From: Halomonas getboli
GTDB taxonomy: Bacteria; Pseudomonadota; Gammaproteobacteria; Pseudomonadales; Halomonadaceae
Length of the DNA stretch: 64,000 nt
Direction: 5' to 3'
Assembly (NCBI RefSeq): GCF_023094245.1
Contig: NZ_JALMEW010000006.1
Span: 151,608-215,607 of the forward strand
In this document: piece by piece, positions 26,558-34,792 of the stretch
Numbering within the stretch: position 1 is the stretch's first letter
Layout of the letters: every line of letters begins with the position of its first letter
Notes under the pieces: model-generated
Seen by the model: the letters and a program-made list of their open reading frames with translations, nothing else
What the model was told of the DNA's origin: nothing
Database searches by the model: none
Made by a program: the position numbers and the translations under genes

Positions 26558-27577
26558 TCACTTCGCCTCGTGCTTCACGACCTTCTGGTCGATGGCGCCG
26601 AAGATGCTCTTGCCCTCGCGATCGAACATCTCGATGCGCACCCGGTCGCCGAAGCGCATGAAGGGCGTGCGGCTCTCGCCGTGGAGGATCTTCTCGACCA
26701 TGCGCACCTCGGCCAGGCAGCTGTAGCCCACACCGCCGTCGGCGACCGGCTTGCCGGGGCCGCCGTCGGCATCGGGATTGGAGACGGTGCCCGAGCCGAC
26801 CACCGCGCCGGCGCCCAGGTAGCGGGTGCGGGCGGCGTGGGCGACCAGCTCGGGGAAGCCGAAGATCATGTCCGGGCCGGCCTCGGGCTCGCCGAACTTC
26901 TCGCCGTTGAGGTGCACGGTCAGCGGCAGGTGGACACGGCCGTCCTGCCAAGCGTCGCCCAGCTCGTCCGGGGTCACGCAGATCGGCGAGAAGCTGGAGG
27001 CCGGCTTGGCCTGGAAGAAGCCGAAGCCCTTGGCCAGCTCGCCCGGGATCAGGCCACGCAGGCTGACGTCGTTGACCAGCATGATCAGCTTGATGTGGCC
27101 GGCGGCCTGCTCCGGCGTCACCGCCATCGGCACATCGTCGGTGATCACGGCGAGCTCGCCCTCGAAGTCGATGCCGTGGTCCTCGCTGACGGCCTCGATG
27201 TCCTCGGTGGGCGCCAGGAAGCTGTCGCCGCCGCCCTGGTACATCAGCGGGTCGGTCCAGAAGGTCTCGGGCATCTCGGCGTCGCGGGCGCGGCGCACCA
27301 GCTGCACGTGGTTGAGGTAGGCGGAGCCGTCGGCCCAGTGGTAGGTGCGCGGCAGCGGCGAGTGCAGGGCGGCGACGTCGAGGTCGAAGGCGCCCTCGGC
27401 GCGGCCGGCGTTGAGCGCCGCGTAGCGCTCCTCGAGGCGCGGGGCGAGATCGTCCCAGCGCTCGATTGCCTGCTGCAGGGTGGCGGCGATGTCGGTGGCG
27501 CGCACGGCGCGAGTCAGATCACGGGAGACGACGATCAGTTCGCCGTCGCGGCCGACGTTCAGGGTGGCGAGTTTCAT
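26558..27577 (-). CDS. fahA: Fumarylacetoacetate hydrolase family protein
   Basis: 339 aa. Final hydrolysis of fumarylacetoacetate to fumarate and acetoacetate. Bacterial FAH length and signatures: DFEGELAVI (metal-binding Glu), NDVSLRGLIPGEL, FFQAKPASSFSP, and GSGTVSNPDADGG. Its place between hmgA and maiA fixes the substrate better than the fold alone. Confidence 0.92.
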   Translation of the reverse strand: MKLATLNVGRDGELIVVSRDLTRAVRATDIAATLQQAIERWDDLAPRLEERYAALNAGRAEGAFDLDVAALHSPLPRTYHWADGSAYLNHVQLVRRARDAEMPETFWTDPLMYQGGGDSFLAPTEDIEAVSEDHGIDFEGELAVITDDVPMAVTPEQAAGHIKLIMLVNDVSLRGLIPGELAKGFGFFQAKPASSFSPICVTPDELGDAWQDGRVHLPLTVHLNGEKFGEPEAGPDMIFGFPELVAHAARTRYLGAGAVVGSGTVSNPDADGGPGKPVADGGVGYSCLAEVRMVEKILHGESRTPFMRFGDRVRIEMFDREGKSIFGAIDQKVVKHEAK

Positions 27578-27640
27578 GGTGGCGTTCCTGTTATTGAGGT
27601 CGTGTTGAATGCGTTGTCAGGGGAGTGGCGACGGTGGAAC

Positions 27641-28948
27641 TCAGCGCTTGTTCGGATCGAAGTGCGAGGCCAGCCCCTGCCATACGTCGACGTAGTCGCG
27701 CTGGCGGAAGTCCGCCGCCAGCGCCGTCTCGGTAGGCTGGAAGACGTAGCGGCTCTCGAACATGAAGGCCAGGGTGTCGCCCTGGTACCGGGGCTCGAGC
27801 TCGGCTTGGGTGGCCTTGTCGAAGGTCTCGGCGTCGGGGCCGTGGGGCGACATGGCGTTGTGCAGGCTGGCGCCGCCGGGCAGGAAGCCCTCCGCCTTGG
27901 CGTCGTATTCGCCGTGGATCAGGCCCATGAACTCGCTCATCAGGTTGCGATGGAAGTAGGGCGGGCGGAAGGTGTTCTCGGCCACCATCCAGCGCGGCGG
28001 GAAGATCACGAAGTCGATGTTGGCGGTGCCGGCGGTGTCCGACGGCGAGGTCAGCACGGTGAAGATCGACGGGTCGGGATGGTCGAAGCTCACCGTGTTG
28101 ACGGTGTTGAAGTTGGCCAGGTCGTACTTGTAGGGCGCGTAGTTGCCGTGCCAGGCCACCACGTCCAGCGGTGAGTGGTCTAGCCGGGTGCGCCAGAAGC
28201 GTCCGGAGAACTTGGCCACCAGCTCGATGTCGCCCTCGACCTCTTCAAAGGCGGCCACCGGGGCCAGGAAGTCGCGCGGGTTAGCCAGGCCATTGGCGCC
28301 GATCGGCCCCAGGCCCGGCAGCTCGAAGGGGCTGCCGTAGTTCTCACAGACGTAGCCACGGGCTTGGTCGCAGCCGCTGGCCAGACGTACCTGGAACTTG
28401 ACCCCGCGCGGGATCACCGCGATCTCGCCGCCGCCGATCTCGAGCTCGCCGAACTCGGTGCGCAGCCGCAGGGCGCCGAGCTGGGGCACGATCAGCAGCT
28501 CGCCGTCGGCGTCGTAGAAGAAGCGCTCGGTCATGTCGCGGTTGCAGGCGTAGAGATGCACGCCGCAGCCGGTCTGGGCGGCGGCATCGCCGTTGACGGC
28601 GACGGTCAGCAGGCCGTCGAGGAAGTCGGTGGGCGCCTCGGGCATCGGCAGCGGGTCCCAGCGCATCTGGTTGGGGTCGGCGGCGGGGCGCGCCGGCGGC
28701 GCGGTGGCCACGCGTCCGGCGTCGAGCGGCTCGTAGGCGCTCTGGGCCACCGAGGGGCGGATGCGGTACAGCCAGCTGCGCAGGTTGTGCGAGCGCGGCG
28801 CGGTGAAGGCCGAGCCGGAGAGCTGCTCGGCGTAGAGGCCGTAGGGGCAGCGCTGGGGCGAGTTCTGGCCCTCGGGCAGCGCGCCCGGCAGCGCCTCGCT
28901 GGCGAAGTGGTTGCCAAAGCCCGGCTGATGGTCGAGCGGTGTTGTCAT
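27641..28948 (-). CDS. hmgA: Homogentisate 1,2-dioxygenase
   Basis: 435 aa non-heme Fe(II) enzyme opening the homogentisate ring. Family blocks: [31 protein letters not shown], and the iron-binding stretch [23 protein letters not shown]. First gene of hmgA-fahA-maiA. The upstream gap holds two palindromes that probably bind the divergent MarR protein. Confidence 0.95.
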   Translation of the reverse strand: MTTPLDHQPGFGNHFASEALPGALPEGQNSPQRCPYGLYAEQLSGSAFTAPRSHNLRSWLYRIRPSVAQSAYEPLDAGRVATAPPARPAADPNQMRWDPLPMPEAPTDFLDGLLTVAVNGDAAAQTGCGVHLYACNRDMTERFFYDADGELLIVPQLGALRLRTEFGELEIGGGEIAVIPRGVKFQVRLASGCDQARGYVCENYGSPFELPGLGPIGANGLANPRDFLAPVAAFEEVEGDIELVAKFSGRFWRTRLDHSPLDVVAWHGNYAPYKYDLANFNTVNTVSFDHPDPSIFTVLTSPSDTAGTANIDFVIFPPRWMVAENTFRPPYFHRNLMSEFMGLIHGEYDAKAEGFLPGGASLHNAMSPHGPDAETFDKATQAELEPRYQGDTLAFMFESRYVFQPTETALAADFRQRDYVDVWQGLASHFDPNKR

Positions 28949-28968
28949 TGTGTTGCCCTCGCGGGAAT

Positions 28969-28988
28969 ATGGTTTCAGATGAAACTAT
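28969..28988. promoter_or_regulatory. Putative MarR operator 1
   Basis: GTTTCA-GA-TGAAAC is a perfect 6-bp-arm palindrome (28972-28985). It overlaps a minus-strand TATAGT that could be the hmgA -10 box. Binding here would block hmgA transcription. Confidence 0.55.
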
Positions 28989-29008
28989 ACGGACAGGCTA
29001 GTCCCCAT

Positions 29009-29026
29009 TGGTTTCATATGCAACCA
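29009..29026. promoter_or_regulatory. Putative MarR operator 2
   Basis: TGGTTTCATATGCAACCA: perfect 5-bp outer arms and a central CATATG. It shares the half-site TGGTTTCA with operator 1, 39 bp away (about four helical turns, same face). Confidence 0.5.
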
Positions 29027-29067
29027 TCTCCCGACCTTGGTAGCACGCCCGACACCGCCCCGACGAG

Positions 29068-29538
29068 ATGCCCATGACCCACGACGATGCCCCCGCCGAA
29101 CGCTTCGACCTCGACCAGTTCCTGCCCTATCGCCTCAACAGCCTGGCCGACCGCATCAGCCAGGCGCTGGCGCGCCTCTATGAGACCCGCCACGACCTGA
29201 CGGTGGCCCAGTGGCGGGTGCTGGCCTGGCTGCATCACAAGGAGGAGCTGACCGCCAAGGAGATTCGCGAGGCCACGCGCATGGACAAGGCGCGGGTCTC
29301 GCGGGCGGTGCAGGGGCTGGAGGCGCGGGCGCTGATCCGCCGTCGACCCGCGCCGGAGGATCAGCGCCGCCACGAGCTGCGGCTCACCGCGGCGGGCGAG
29401 GCGCTGCTGAAGGAGCTGATTCCCGAGGCGCGGGACTGGGAGGCGGCGCTGGTGGCGCCGCTGTCGATCGAGGAGTATCGCCAGCTGTTCGAGCTGATGG
29501 CTCGGCTCGAGACTCAGCTAGCGAAATTGGAATCCTAG
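29068..29538 (+). CDS. MarR-family transcriptional regulator
   Basis: 156 aa. Winged helix core with WRVLAWLHHKEELTAKEIREATRMDKARVSRAVQGLEARALI and the wing RRPAPEDQRRHELRLTAAG. Divergent from hmgA, so most likely the local repressor of homogentisate catabolism, released by homogentisate or a related acid. ATG at 29074 is better spaced from the GAG than ATG at 29068, so the true start may be two codons later. Confidence 0.88.
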   Translation: MPMTHDDAPAERFDLDQFLPYRLNSLADRISQALARLYETRHDLTVAQWRVLAWLHHKEELTAKEIREATRMDKARVSRAVQGLEARALIRRRPAPEDQRRHELRLTAAGEALLKELIPEARDWEAALVAPLSIEEYRQLFELMARLETQLAKLES

Positions 29539-29543
29539 GAAAA

Positions 29544-29569
29544 GGCGTCCGGCGCTGGCGCCGGGCGCC
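29544..29569 (-). terminator. Intrinsic terminator of iclR
   Basis: A GC-rich stem of about 12 bp (GGCGTCCGGCGC / GCGCCGGGCGCC) is followed on the minus strand by TTTTCC. It probably also stops marR transcription from the other side. Confidence 0.7.
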
Positions 29570-29571
29570 GA

Positions 29572-30408
29572 TCAGGCGGGCAGTTCGTCGGCGGCGGGAA
29601 TGCGGCCGCCTAGCCGGGCGGTGATTTCCTCGGCGGCCTCGCGGATCTGTGCGCCGAGCTCGGGCAGGCGCTCCTCGGGAATCCGCGCCTTGGGGCCGGA
29701 GACCGAGATGGCGGCCAGCGGGGTGCCCTGCTCGTCGTGGATGCAGGCGGCCACGCACTGCAGGCCGATGGCGTGTTCCTCGCGGTCGCAGGCGTAGCCC
29801 TGGCGGCGAATCTCGGCCAGGCTCTCGCGTAGCGTCACCGGGTCGTGGAGGGTGTTGACCGTCACCCGCGCCAGGCCGCGCTCGTCCAGCACCCGCTCCA
29901 GCTCGTCGTCGGGCAGCCAGGCCATCAGCGCCTTGCCGACGCCTGAGGCGTGCAGCGGCGCCCGGGAGCCCAGGCGGGTGATCATGCGCATCATCTGCGG
30001 CGATTCGGTCTGGGCCAGGAACACCGCGGTGCTGCCGTCGCGCACGCCGAGGTTGGCGGTCTCGCCGGTCTGGGCGGTCAGGCGGCGCAGGAAGGGCCGA
30101 CTGGTGGCGACGAAGTCGCGGGCCTCGAGGAAGCTGTTGCCGATGCGGAAGGTCTTGACGTCGATCTTCCACAGCCCGAGCTCGTTGTCCTGGGTGATGA
30201 AGCCCTGGCTCTGCAGGGCCTGGAGCAGCCGGTGGGTGGTGGAGGGCGCGAGCTCGGCCTGCTCGGCGATCTCGGACAGCGCCAGGCCGCCGGGATTGCC
30301 CGCCAGGCGCTCCAGCAGGTTGAGTCCGCGCACCAGGGACTGGCTGTGGCCGCCGCTGCCCTTGCCGCTTGCCGGGCGTCCCGCCGTTCTGCGCTTGCCT
30401 TCACTCAC
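29572..30408 (-). CDS. IclR-family transcriptional regulator
   Basis: 278 aa. An N-terminal basic tail and winged helix (SLVRGLNLLERLAG, LSEIAEQAELAPSTTHRLLQAL) precede a C-terminal GAF-like effector domain (about 105-270, with GKALMAWLPDDEL and VAACIHDEQGTPLAAISVSG). It sits downstream of a purine permease and upstream of the homogentisate genes, so either could be its target. A palindrome 73 bp before its start fits autoregulation. Confidence 0.88.
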   Translation of the reverse strand: MSEGKRRTAGRPASGKGSGGHSQSLVRGLNLLERLAGNPGGLALSEIAEQAELAPSTTHRLLQALQSQGFITQDNELGLWKIDVKTFRIGNSFLEARDFVATSRPFLRRLTAQTGETANLGVRDGSTAVFLAQTESPQMMRMITRLGSRAPLHASGVGKALMAWLPDDELERVLDERGLARVTVNTLHDPVTLRESLAEIRRQGYACDREEHAIGLQCVAACIHDEQGTPLAAISVSGPKARIPEERLPELGAQIREAAEEITARLGGRIPAADELPA

Positions 30409-30480
30409 TGCCTGATCTCCTGCTGCGACTGCTCGAGTAGTCGTTCAGCATACCGCGTCGGGCGAGAGCTGTCTTGCCAG

Positions 30481-30495
30481 CGGAAATGGTTTCCA
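30481..30495. promoter_or_regulatory. Putative IclR box
   Basis: CGGAAATGGTTTCCA matches the E. coli IclR consensus TGGAAATNATTTCCA (recalled) at 12 of 14 defined positions. Located 73 bp upstream of the IclR-family gene. Confidence 0.55.
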
Positions 30496-30524
30496 CCTTG
30501 CCGGCTTGAAGGGGCGGACGAGAC

Positions 30525-30546
30525 GGCCGCCTCGGGCGAGGCGGCC
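30525..30546. terminator. Hairpin after the purine permease gene
   Basis: A perfect 10-bp stem GGCCGCCTCG / CGAGGCGGCC with a GG loop, 53 bp after the permease stop. It has no T-run on either strand, so terminator function is uncertain. Confidence 0.4.
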
Positions 30547-30598
30547 GGGAGGGGAGCCGTTGGGCTGGCCGGAGCGGGATGGTCAGGCTCGTCGCGTG

Positions 30599-31945
30599 TC
30601 AGACGTCGTTGCGGAACACGCGGTCGCGGCCGGGCAGCACCAGGTTGAGCACGATGGCGCACAGCGCGCCGGGGATCAGTCCCGACTCGATGATCGCCTG
30701 GACGTTGTCGGAGAGCCCGGCGTAGAGGCCTTCCTGGGCCGGCAGGCCGATGGCCGCCGACAGCGAGACGCCGATGATCACCATGTTGCGGCGATTGAAG
30801 GGGATGTGGGACAGCATCTTGATGCCGGCGCTGGCGATCATGCCGAACATGATCAGCACCGCGCCGCCCAGCACCGCGTTGGGGATGCTCGAAATCAGCC
30901 CGCCCAGCTTGGGCAGCAGCCCCGCCAGCACCAGGAACACGCCGCCGATGGCCACCACGAAGCGGCTGACCACCCCGGTCAGCGCCACCATGCCGACGTT
31001 CTGGCTGAAGCTGATCTGCGGGAAGGCATTGAAGATGGCGGCGAACACGCTGGCCAGGCCGTCGGCCATCACCCCGCCGGAGAGCTCCTTGTGGGTCGGC
31101 TCGCGATCCATGCCGCCGGCGGTGGTGCCGACGATGTCACCGATCGATTCGGCGCAGGTCACGATGGCCAGCAACACCACCGGCACTATGGCGGCCAGGT
31201 GGAACTCCAGGCCGATGGTCAGCGGCATGGGCAGCGAGACCCAGTCGGCGGTGGCGATCTGGCCGAAGTCCACCAGGCCGAAGCCCATGGCCGTGACGTA
31301 GCCCACGATCAGGCCGACCAGCGGGGCGGTCTCGGACCAGATGCCGCGGCCGTACTGATGCAGACCCAGGGTCACCACCAGCACCAGCGCCGCCAGCAGC
31401 AGGTTGTGCAGGGCCCCGAAGTCCTCGGCGCCGAAGCCACCGCCGGCATAGGCGAAGCCCACCGGCATCAGCAGGGTACCGAGCATGACCACGAAGCTGC
31501 CGGTGACCACCGGTGGGAACAGGAAGCGGAACCAGGGCAGAAACAGCCCCACCAGGGCCATGGCGATGCCGCCGCACAGGGCGGCCCCCAGCGCCGCTGG
31601 CAGGCCCATGCCCACGGCGATCGGAATCAGCACCGGCACGAAGCCGAAGCTGGTGCCCATGACGATCGGCAGCCGGGCGCCGATCGGCCCCAGCCCCAGC
31701 GACTGCACCAGGGTGGCGATGCCGGCCACGAACATCGCCGCCTGGATCATGAAGGCGGTCTGGTCCTCGGGCAGGTCGGCGGCGCCGGCGATGATGATCG
31801 GTACGGTGACGTTGCCGACGAACATCGCCAGCACGTGTTGCAGTCCCAGCGGGATGGCCCGCCCGAGGGGCGGCATGGCGTTGACGTCATGAGTGCTGCG
31901 CACCTTGGGCGCTACTGCCTCGGTGGCGGTCTCGGGGGTCGACAT
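30599..31945 (-). CDS. NCS2-family purine (xanthine/urate) permease
   Basis: 448 aa, about 12-14 transmembrane segments. Signatures of the UraA/XanQ family: GLQHVLAMFVGNVTVPIII at the N-terminus, the QSLGLGPIGARLPIVMGTSF region, and the transport motif around AFPQISFSQNVGMVALTGV. Start ATG 31945 has AGGAG upstream. With the purine deaminase next to it, a xanthine, urate or guanine-derived substrate is likely. Confidence 0.9.
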   Translation of the reverse strand: MSTPETATEAVAPKVRSTHDVNAMPPLGRAIPLGLQHVLAMFVGNVTVPIIIAGAADLPEDQTAFMIQAAMFVAGIATLVQSLGLGPIGARLPIVMGTSFGFVPVLIPIAVGMGLPAALGAALCGGIAMALVGLFLPWFRFLFPPVVTGSFVVMLGTLLMPVGFAYAGGGFGAEDFGALHNLLLAALVLVVTLGLHQYGRGIWSETAPLVGLIVGYVTAMGFGLVDFGQIATADWVSLPMPLTIGLEFHLAAIVPVVLLAIVTCAESIGDIVGTTAGGMDREPTHKELSGGVMADGLASVFAAIFNAFPQISFSQNVGMVALTGVVSRFVVAIGGVFLVLAGLLPKLGGLISSIPNAVLGGAVLIMFGMIASAGIKMLSHIPFNRRNMVIIGVSLSAAIGLPAQEGLYAGLSDNVQAIIESGLIPGALCAIVLNLVLPGRDRVFRNDV

Positions 31946-32019
31946 GGTGGCTTTCTCCTGTTTGTCGTTGTTGGAAAACCGGGATGAAACCTTGGGTGTG
32001 TCCTGTCTATCGTCGTTCG

Positions 32020-33369
32020 CTAGGCCCTCAGCGCCCGGGCCGCGCGGTCGTGGCGGGCCAGCAGCTCGTCGAGGTCGACGCCCAGCGGCCGGCCCTCGTC
32101 CACCCGCCACTGCCCGGCGACCATCACCCGGTCGGCGAGGTGGGCGCCGCACAGCAGCAGCGCGGCGACGGGATTTTCGGCGCCGGAGAAGCGGGCCTCG
32201 TCGAGGCGGAACAGCGCCAGGTCGGCCTGCTGACCGGGCGCCAGGCCGCCGATGTCGTTGCGGCCCAGGCAGCCGGACGAGCCGCGGGTCGCCCAGCGGA
32301 TCACGTCGTCGTGGCTGACTTCGCTCGGCGCGTAGCGCAGCCGGCCGAGCAGCAGCGCCTGGCGCATCTCCTCGGCGAGGTTGGAATGGTCGTTGGAGGC
32401 CGAGCCGTCCACTGCCAGGCCCACCGGGCAGCCGGCGGCCTCCAGCTCCAGGGTGCGGCACAGCCCCGAGCCCAGCACCATGTTCGACGACGGGCAGTGG
32501 GCGATGCCGGTGCCGGCGGCGCCGAGCCGGGCGATCTCGCCGTCGTCGAAGTGGATGCCGTGGGCCAGCCAGGTGCGCGACGAGAGCCAGCCGGTGGCCT
32601 CCAGATAGTCCAGCGGGCGCATCCCGAACAGCCGCTCGCAGTAGGCGGTCTCGTCCTCGGTCTCGGCCAGGTGGGTGTGCAGGCGCACGTCCTTCGCCTC
32701 GGCCAGCCGCGCGCTCTCCTGCATCAGCTCGCGGCTCACCGAGAACGGCGAGCAGGGCGCCAGGGCGATGGTGGTCATGGCGCCGTCGCCGCGCTGGTGA
32801 TGGGCGTCGATCAGCCGCGCGCTCTCATCGAGGATGGTGCGCTCGTCCTGCACCACCGACTGCGGCGGCAGGCCGCCGTCGTCGCGGCCCACGCTCATCG
32901 AGCCGCGGGTCAGGGCGGCGCGCACGCCGAGCCGGTGGGCGGTCGCCACCTGGACGTCGATGGCGTTCGTCAGCGCGCCGGAGAACACGTAGTGATGGTC
33001 GGCCACGGTGGTGCAGCCGCTCATCAGCAGCTCGACCATGGCCAGCTCGCTGGCGACTTCCAGCTGGTCCTCGGTGAGGTGGGCCCAGACGTCGTAGAGC
33101 GTCGTCAGCCAGGGGAAAAGCTCCTTGTTCAGCGCCGGCGAATAGGCGCGGGTCAGGGTCTGGTAGAAGTGATGGTGGGTGTTCACCAGGCCGGGCAGCA
33201 GCACGTGCTGCGAGGCGTCGAAGCTGGCATCGATCGGCGTGGCGGGCGTGGCGCCCGCCGGCACGGCCTCGATGATGCGATCGTCGCGGATCACCACCCC
33301 GCCGGCGGCGGCGGGATCGCTGCAGGCGCGGGGGTGGCGGATCCACAGGGTCCGGGCATTGGCGGTCAT
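32020..33369 (-). CDS. Amidohydrolase, 8-oxoguanine deaminase type
   Basis: 449 aa metal-dependent amidohydrolase. Zn ligands: HHH in LPGLVNTHHHFYQ, H in LHTHLAETEDE, H in WLAHGIHFDD, D in AVDGSASND. ALTRGSMSVGRDDGGLPP and IAHCPSSNMVLGSGL are characteristic of the 8-oxoguanine deaminase group, which yields uric acid. Guanine deaminase or another aminohydrolase activity cannot be excluded. Precedes the purine permease by 74 bp, probably co-transcribed. Confidence 0.85.
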   Translation of the reverse strand: MTANARTLWIRHPRACSDPAAAGGVVIRDDRIIEAVPAGATPATPIDASFDASQHVLLPGLVNTHHHFYQTLTRAYSPALNKELFPWLTTLYDVWAHLTEDQLEVASELAMVELLMSGCTTVADHHYVFSGALTNAIDVQVATAHRLGVRAALTRGSMSVGRDDGGLPPQSVVQDERTILDESARLIDAHHQRGDGAMTTIALAPCSPFSVSRELMQESARLAEAKDVRLHTHLAETEDETAYCERLFGMRPLDYLEATGWLSSRTWLAHGIHFDDGEIARLGAAGTGIAHCPSSNMVLGSGLCRTLELEAAGCPVGLAVDGSASNDHSNLAEEMRQALLLGRLRYAPSEVSHDDVIRWATRGSSGCLGRNDIGGLAPGQQADLALFRLDEARFSGAENPVAALLLCGAHLADRVMVAGQWRVDEGRPLGVDLDELLARHDRAARALRA

Positions 33370-33464
33370 GTTGTCCTCCCGAGGGTGCGGTGGACAACAA
33401 AGGGTTACCCAAGCGTCGCCAGACGCTGCCTGGCGCTGCGGTCTTGGTTCAGGTGCCTTTGTTG

Positions 33465-33510
33465 TTGTGTACGTTTCTTGTGTCGCAGACCGGAACAGTA
33501 TTGTGTACAA
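33465..33510. promoter_or_regulatory. Repeated TTGTGTAC sites upstream of the purine genes
   Basis: TTGTGTACGT (33465-33474) and TTGTGTACAA (33501-33510) share eight bases, 36 bp apart; the second is near-palindromic (TTGT-GT-ACAA). They look like paired operator half-sites of a GntR-type or other purine regulator, in the 287-bp gap before the deaminase. The gap also holds a 10-bp perfect tandem repeat GAAAGTCTAA at 33542-33561. Confidence 0.4.
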
Positions 33511-33586
33511 ACGCGGGTGCTGTCGAGCTCAATATCACGACGAAAGTCTAAGAAAGTCTAACGGGGCCGAGTGTTGTCGGCCGCTC

Positions 33587-33617
33587 AAAAAAACCGCCGC
33601 GTCGAGAACGCGGCGGT
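33587..33617 (-). terminator. Intrinsic terminator of trhO
   Basis: On the minus strand, a 10-bp stem ACCGCCGCGT / ACGCGGCGGT is followed by seven T residues. A textbook rho-independent terminator 40 bp after the trhO stop. Confidence 0.9.
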
Positions 33618-33656
33618 GGCGGGACAGAACGTATGACGCTCGGGCGCCGTGTCGGC

Positions 33657-34637
33657 TCAGTTCGCGTCGTCGGCGACCGACGGGGTCGAAGCCTTCATCT
33701 GCCTCGGATCGCGGCCCAGCGGATGCGGCTCGCCGCGCTCCTTCGCCAGGCGGATCTGCTTCTGGCGCTCGCGGGCGGCGGCGCGGGTCTTCTCCGGCAG
33801 CGAGTCGAAGCAGTGCGGGCAGCTGACGCCGGGCTCGTAGGTCTCGGCCCGCTGGTCTTCGGCGGAGATCGGCATGCGGCAGGCGTGGCACTGGTCGTAC
33901 TCGCCCTCGCTGAGGTCGTGGCGCACGGTCACGCGGTTGTCGAACACGAAGCAGTCGCCGCGCCACATCGAATCTTCCTCGGGCACCTTCTCCAGATAGT
34001 TGAGAATGCCGCCCTTGAGGTGGAAGACCTCCTCGAAGCCCTCGTTGAGCATGAAGCTGGAGGCCTTCTCGCAGCGGATGCCACCGGTGCAGAACATCGC
34101 CACCTTCTTGTGACGGCTCGGGTCGTAGTGTTGCTTCACGTACTCCGGGAACTCGCGGAACGACTTGGTCTGCGGGTCGACGGCGCCCTCGAAGGAGCCG
34201 ATGGCGACCTCGTAGTCGTTGCGGGTGTCGATCACCAGCACCTCGGGATCGTTGATCACCGCGTTCCACTCCTCTGGATCGACGTAGGTGCCGACGGTCT
34301 CGTTGGGGTCGACGCCGTCCACGCCCATGGTCACGATCTCGCGCTTGAGCTTGACCTTGGTGCGGTAGAACGGATGCTCGTCGCAGTAGGATTCCTTGTG
34401 ATCGACGTCGGCCAGGCGCGGGTCGCGGGCCAGCCAGGCCAGCAGGGCGTCGATGCCCTCGCGGGTGCCGGACACGGTGCCGTTGATGCCTTCATGGGCC
34501 AGCAGCAGGGTGCCCTTCACGTCGTGCTCGAGCATGGCCTGGCGCAGGGGCTCGCGCAGGTCTTCGAAGTCGTCGAGGGTGACGAACTTGTACAGGGCGG
34601 CAACGACGATGCCCCCCGTGGTCTGAGGTGCGGTCAT
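33657..34637 (-). CDS. trhO: tRNA uridine(34) hydroxylase TrhO (YceA/UPF0176)
   Basis: 326 aa. An N-terminal acylphosphatase-like domain (about 10-100, [13 protein letters not shown]) is followed by a rhodanese domain (about 120-220) with the conserved cysteine in [14 protein letters not shown]. The C-terminal CHACRMPI...CPHCFDSL zinc-ribbon-like segment is family-typical. It hydroxylates U34 of certain tRNAs with O2. Monocistronic, with its own terminator. Confidence 0.93.
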   Translation of the reverse strand: MTAPQTTGGIVVAALYKFVTLDDFEDLREPLRQAMLEHDVKGTLLLAHEGINGTVSGTREGIDALLAWLARDPRLADVDHKESYCDEHPFYRTKVKLKREIVTMGVDGVDPNETVGTYVDPEEWNAVINDPEVLVIDTRNDYEVAIGSFEGAVDPQTKSFREFPEYVKQHYDPSRHKKVAMFCTGGIRCEKASSFMLNEGFEEVFHLKGGILNYLEKVPEEDSMWRGDCFVFDNRVTVRHDLSEGEYDQCHACRMPISAEDQRAETYEPGVSCPHCFDSLPEKTRAAARERQKQIRLAKERGEPHPLGRDPRQMKASTPSVADDAN

Positions 34638-34735
34638 GGTGATCTCCTGGTTGTCGTCCTCGCAAAGGACGGACCGGGTTGGGGTGGCGGCATTCTACTC
34701 CGCCGCCGGTGCGTGCGCATCCCGGGCCCGGACGC

Positions 34736-34764
34736 GACGACCCCGGCGCGGGGCCGGGGTCGTC
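34736..34764. terminator. Hairpin after serA
   Basis: A perfect 12-bp stem GACGACCCCGGC / GCCGGGGTCGTC with a 5-base loop, 29 bp after the serA stop. It has no T-run, so it may act as a weak terminator or 3' stabiliser. Confidence 0.5.
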
Positions 34765-34792
34765 AGCGGGGCGGGACGGGCTTTCGGCGCGA

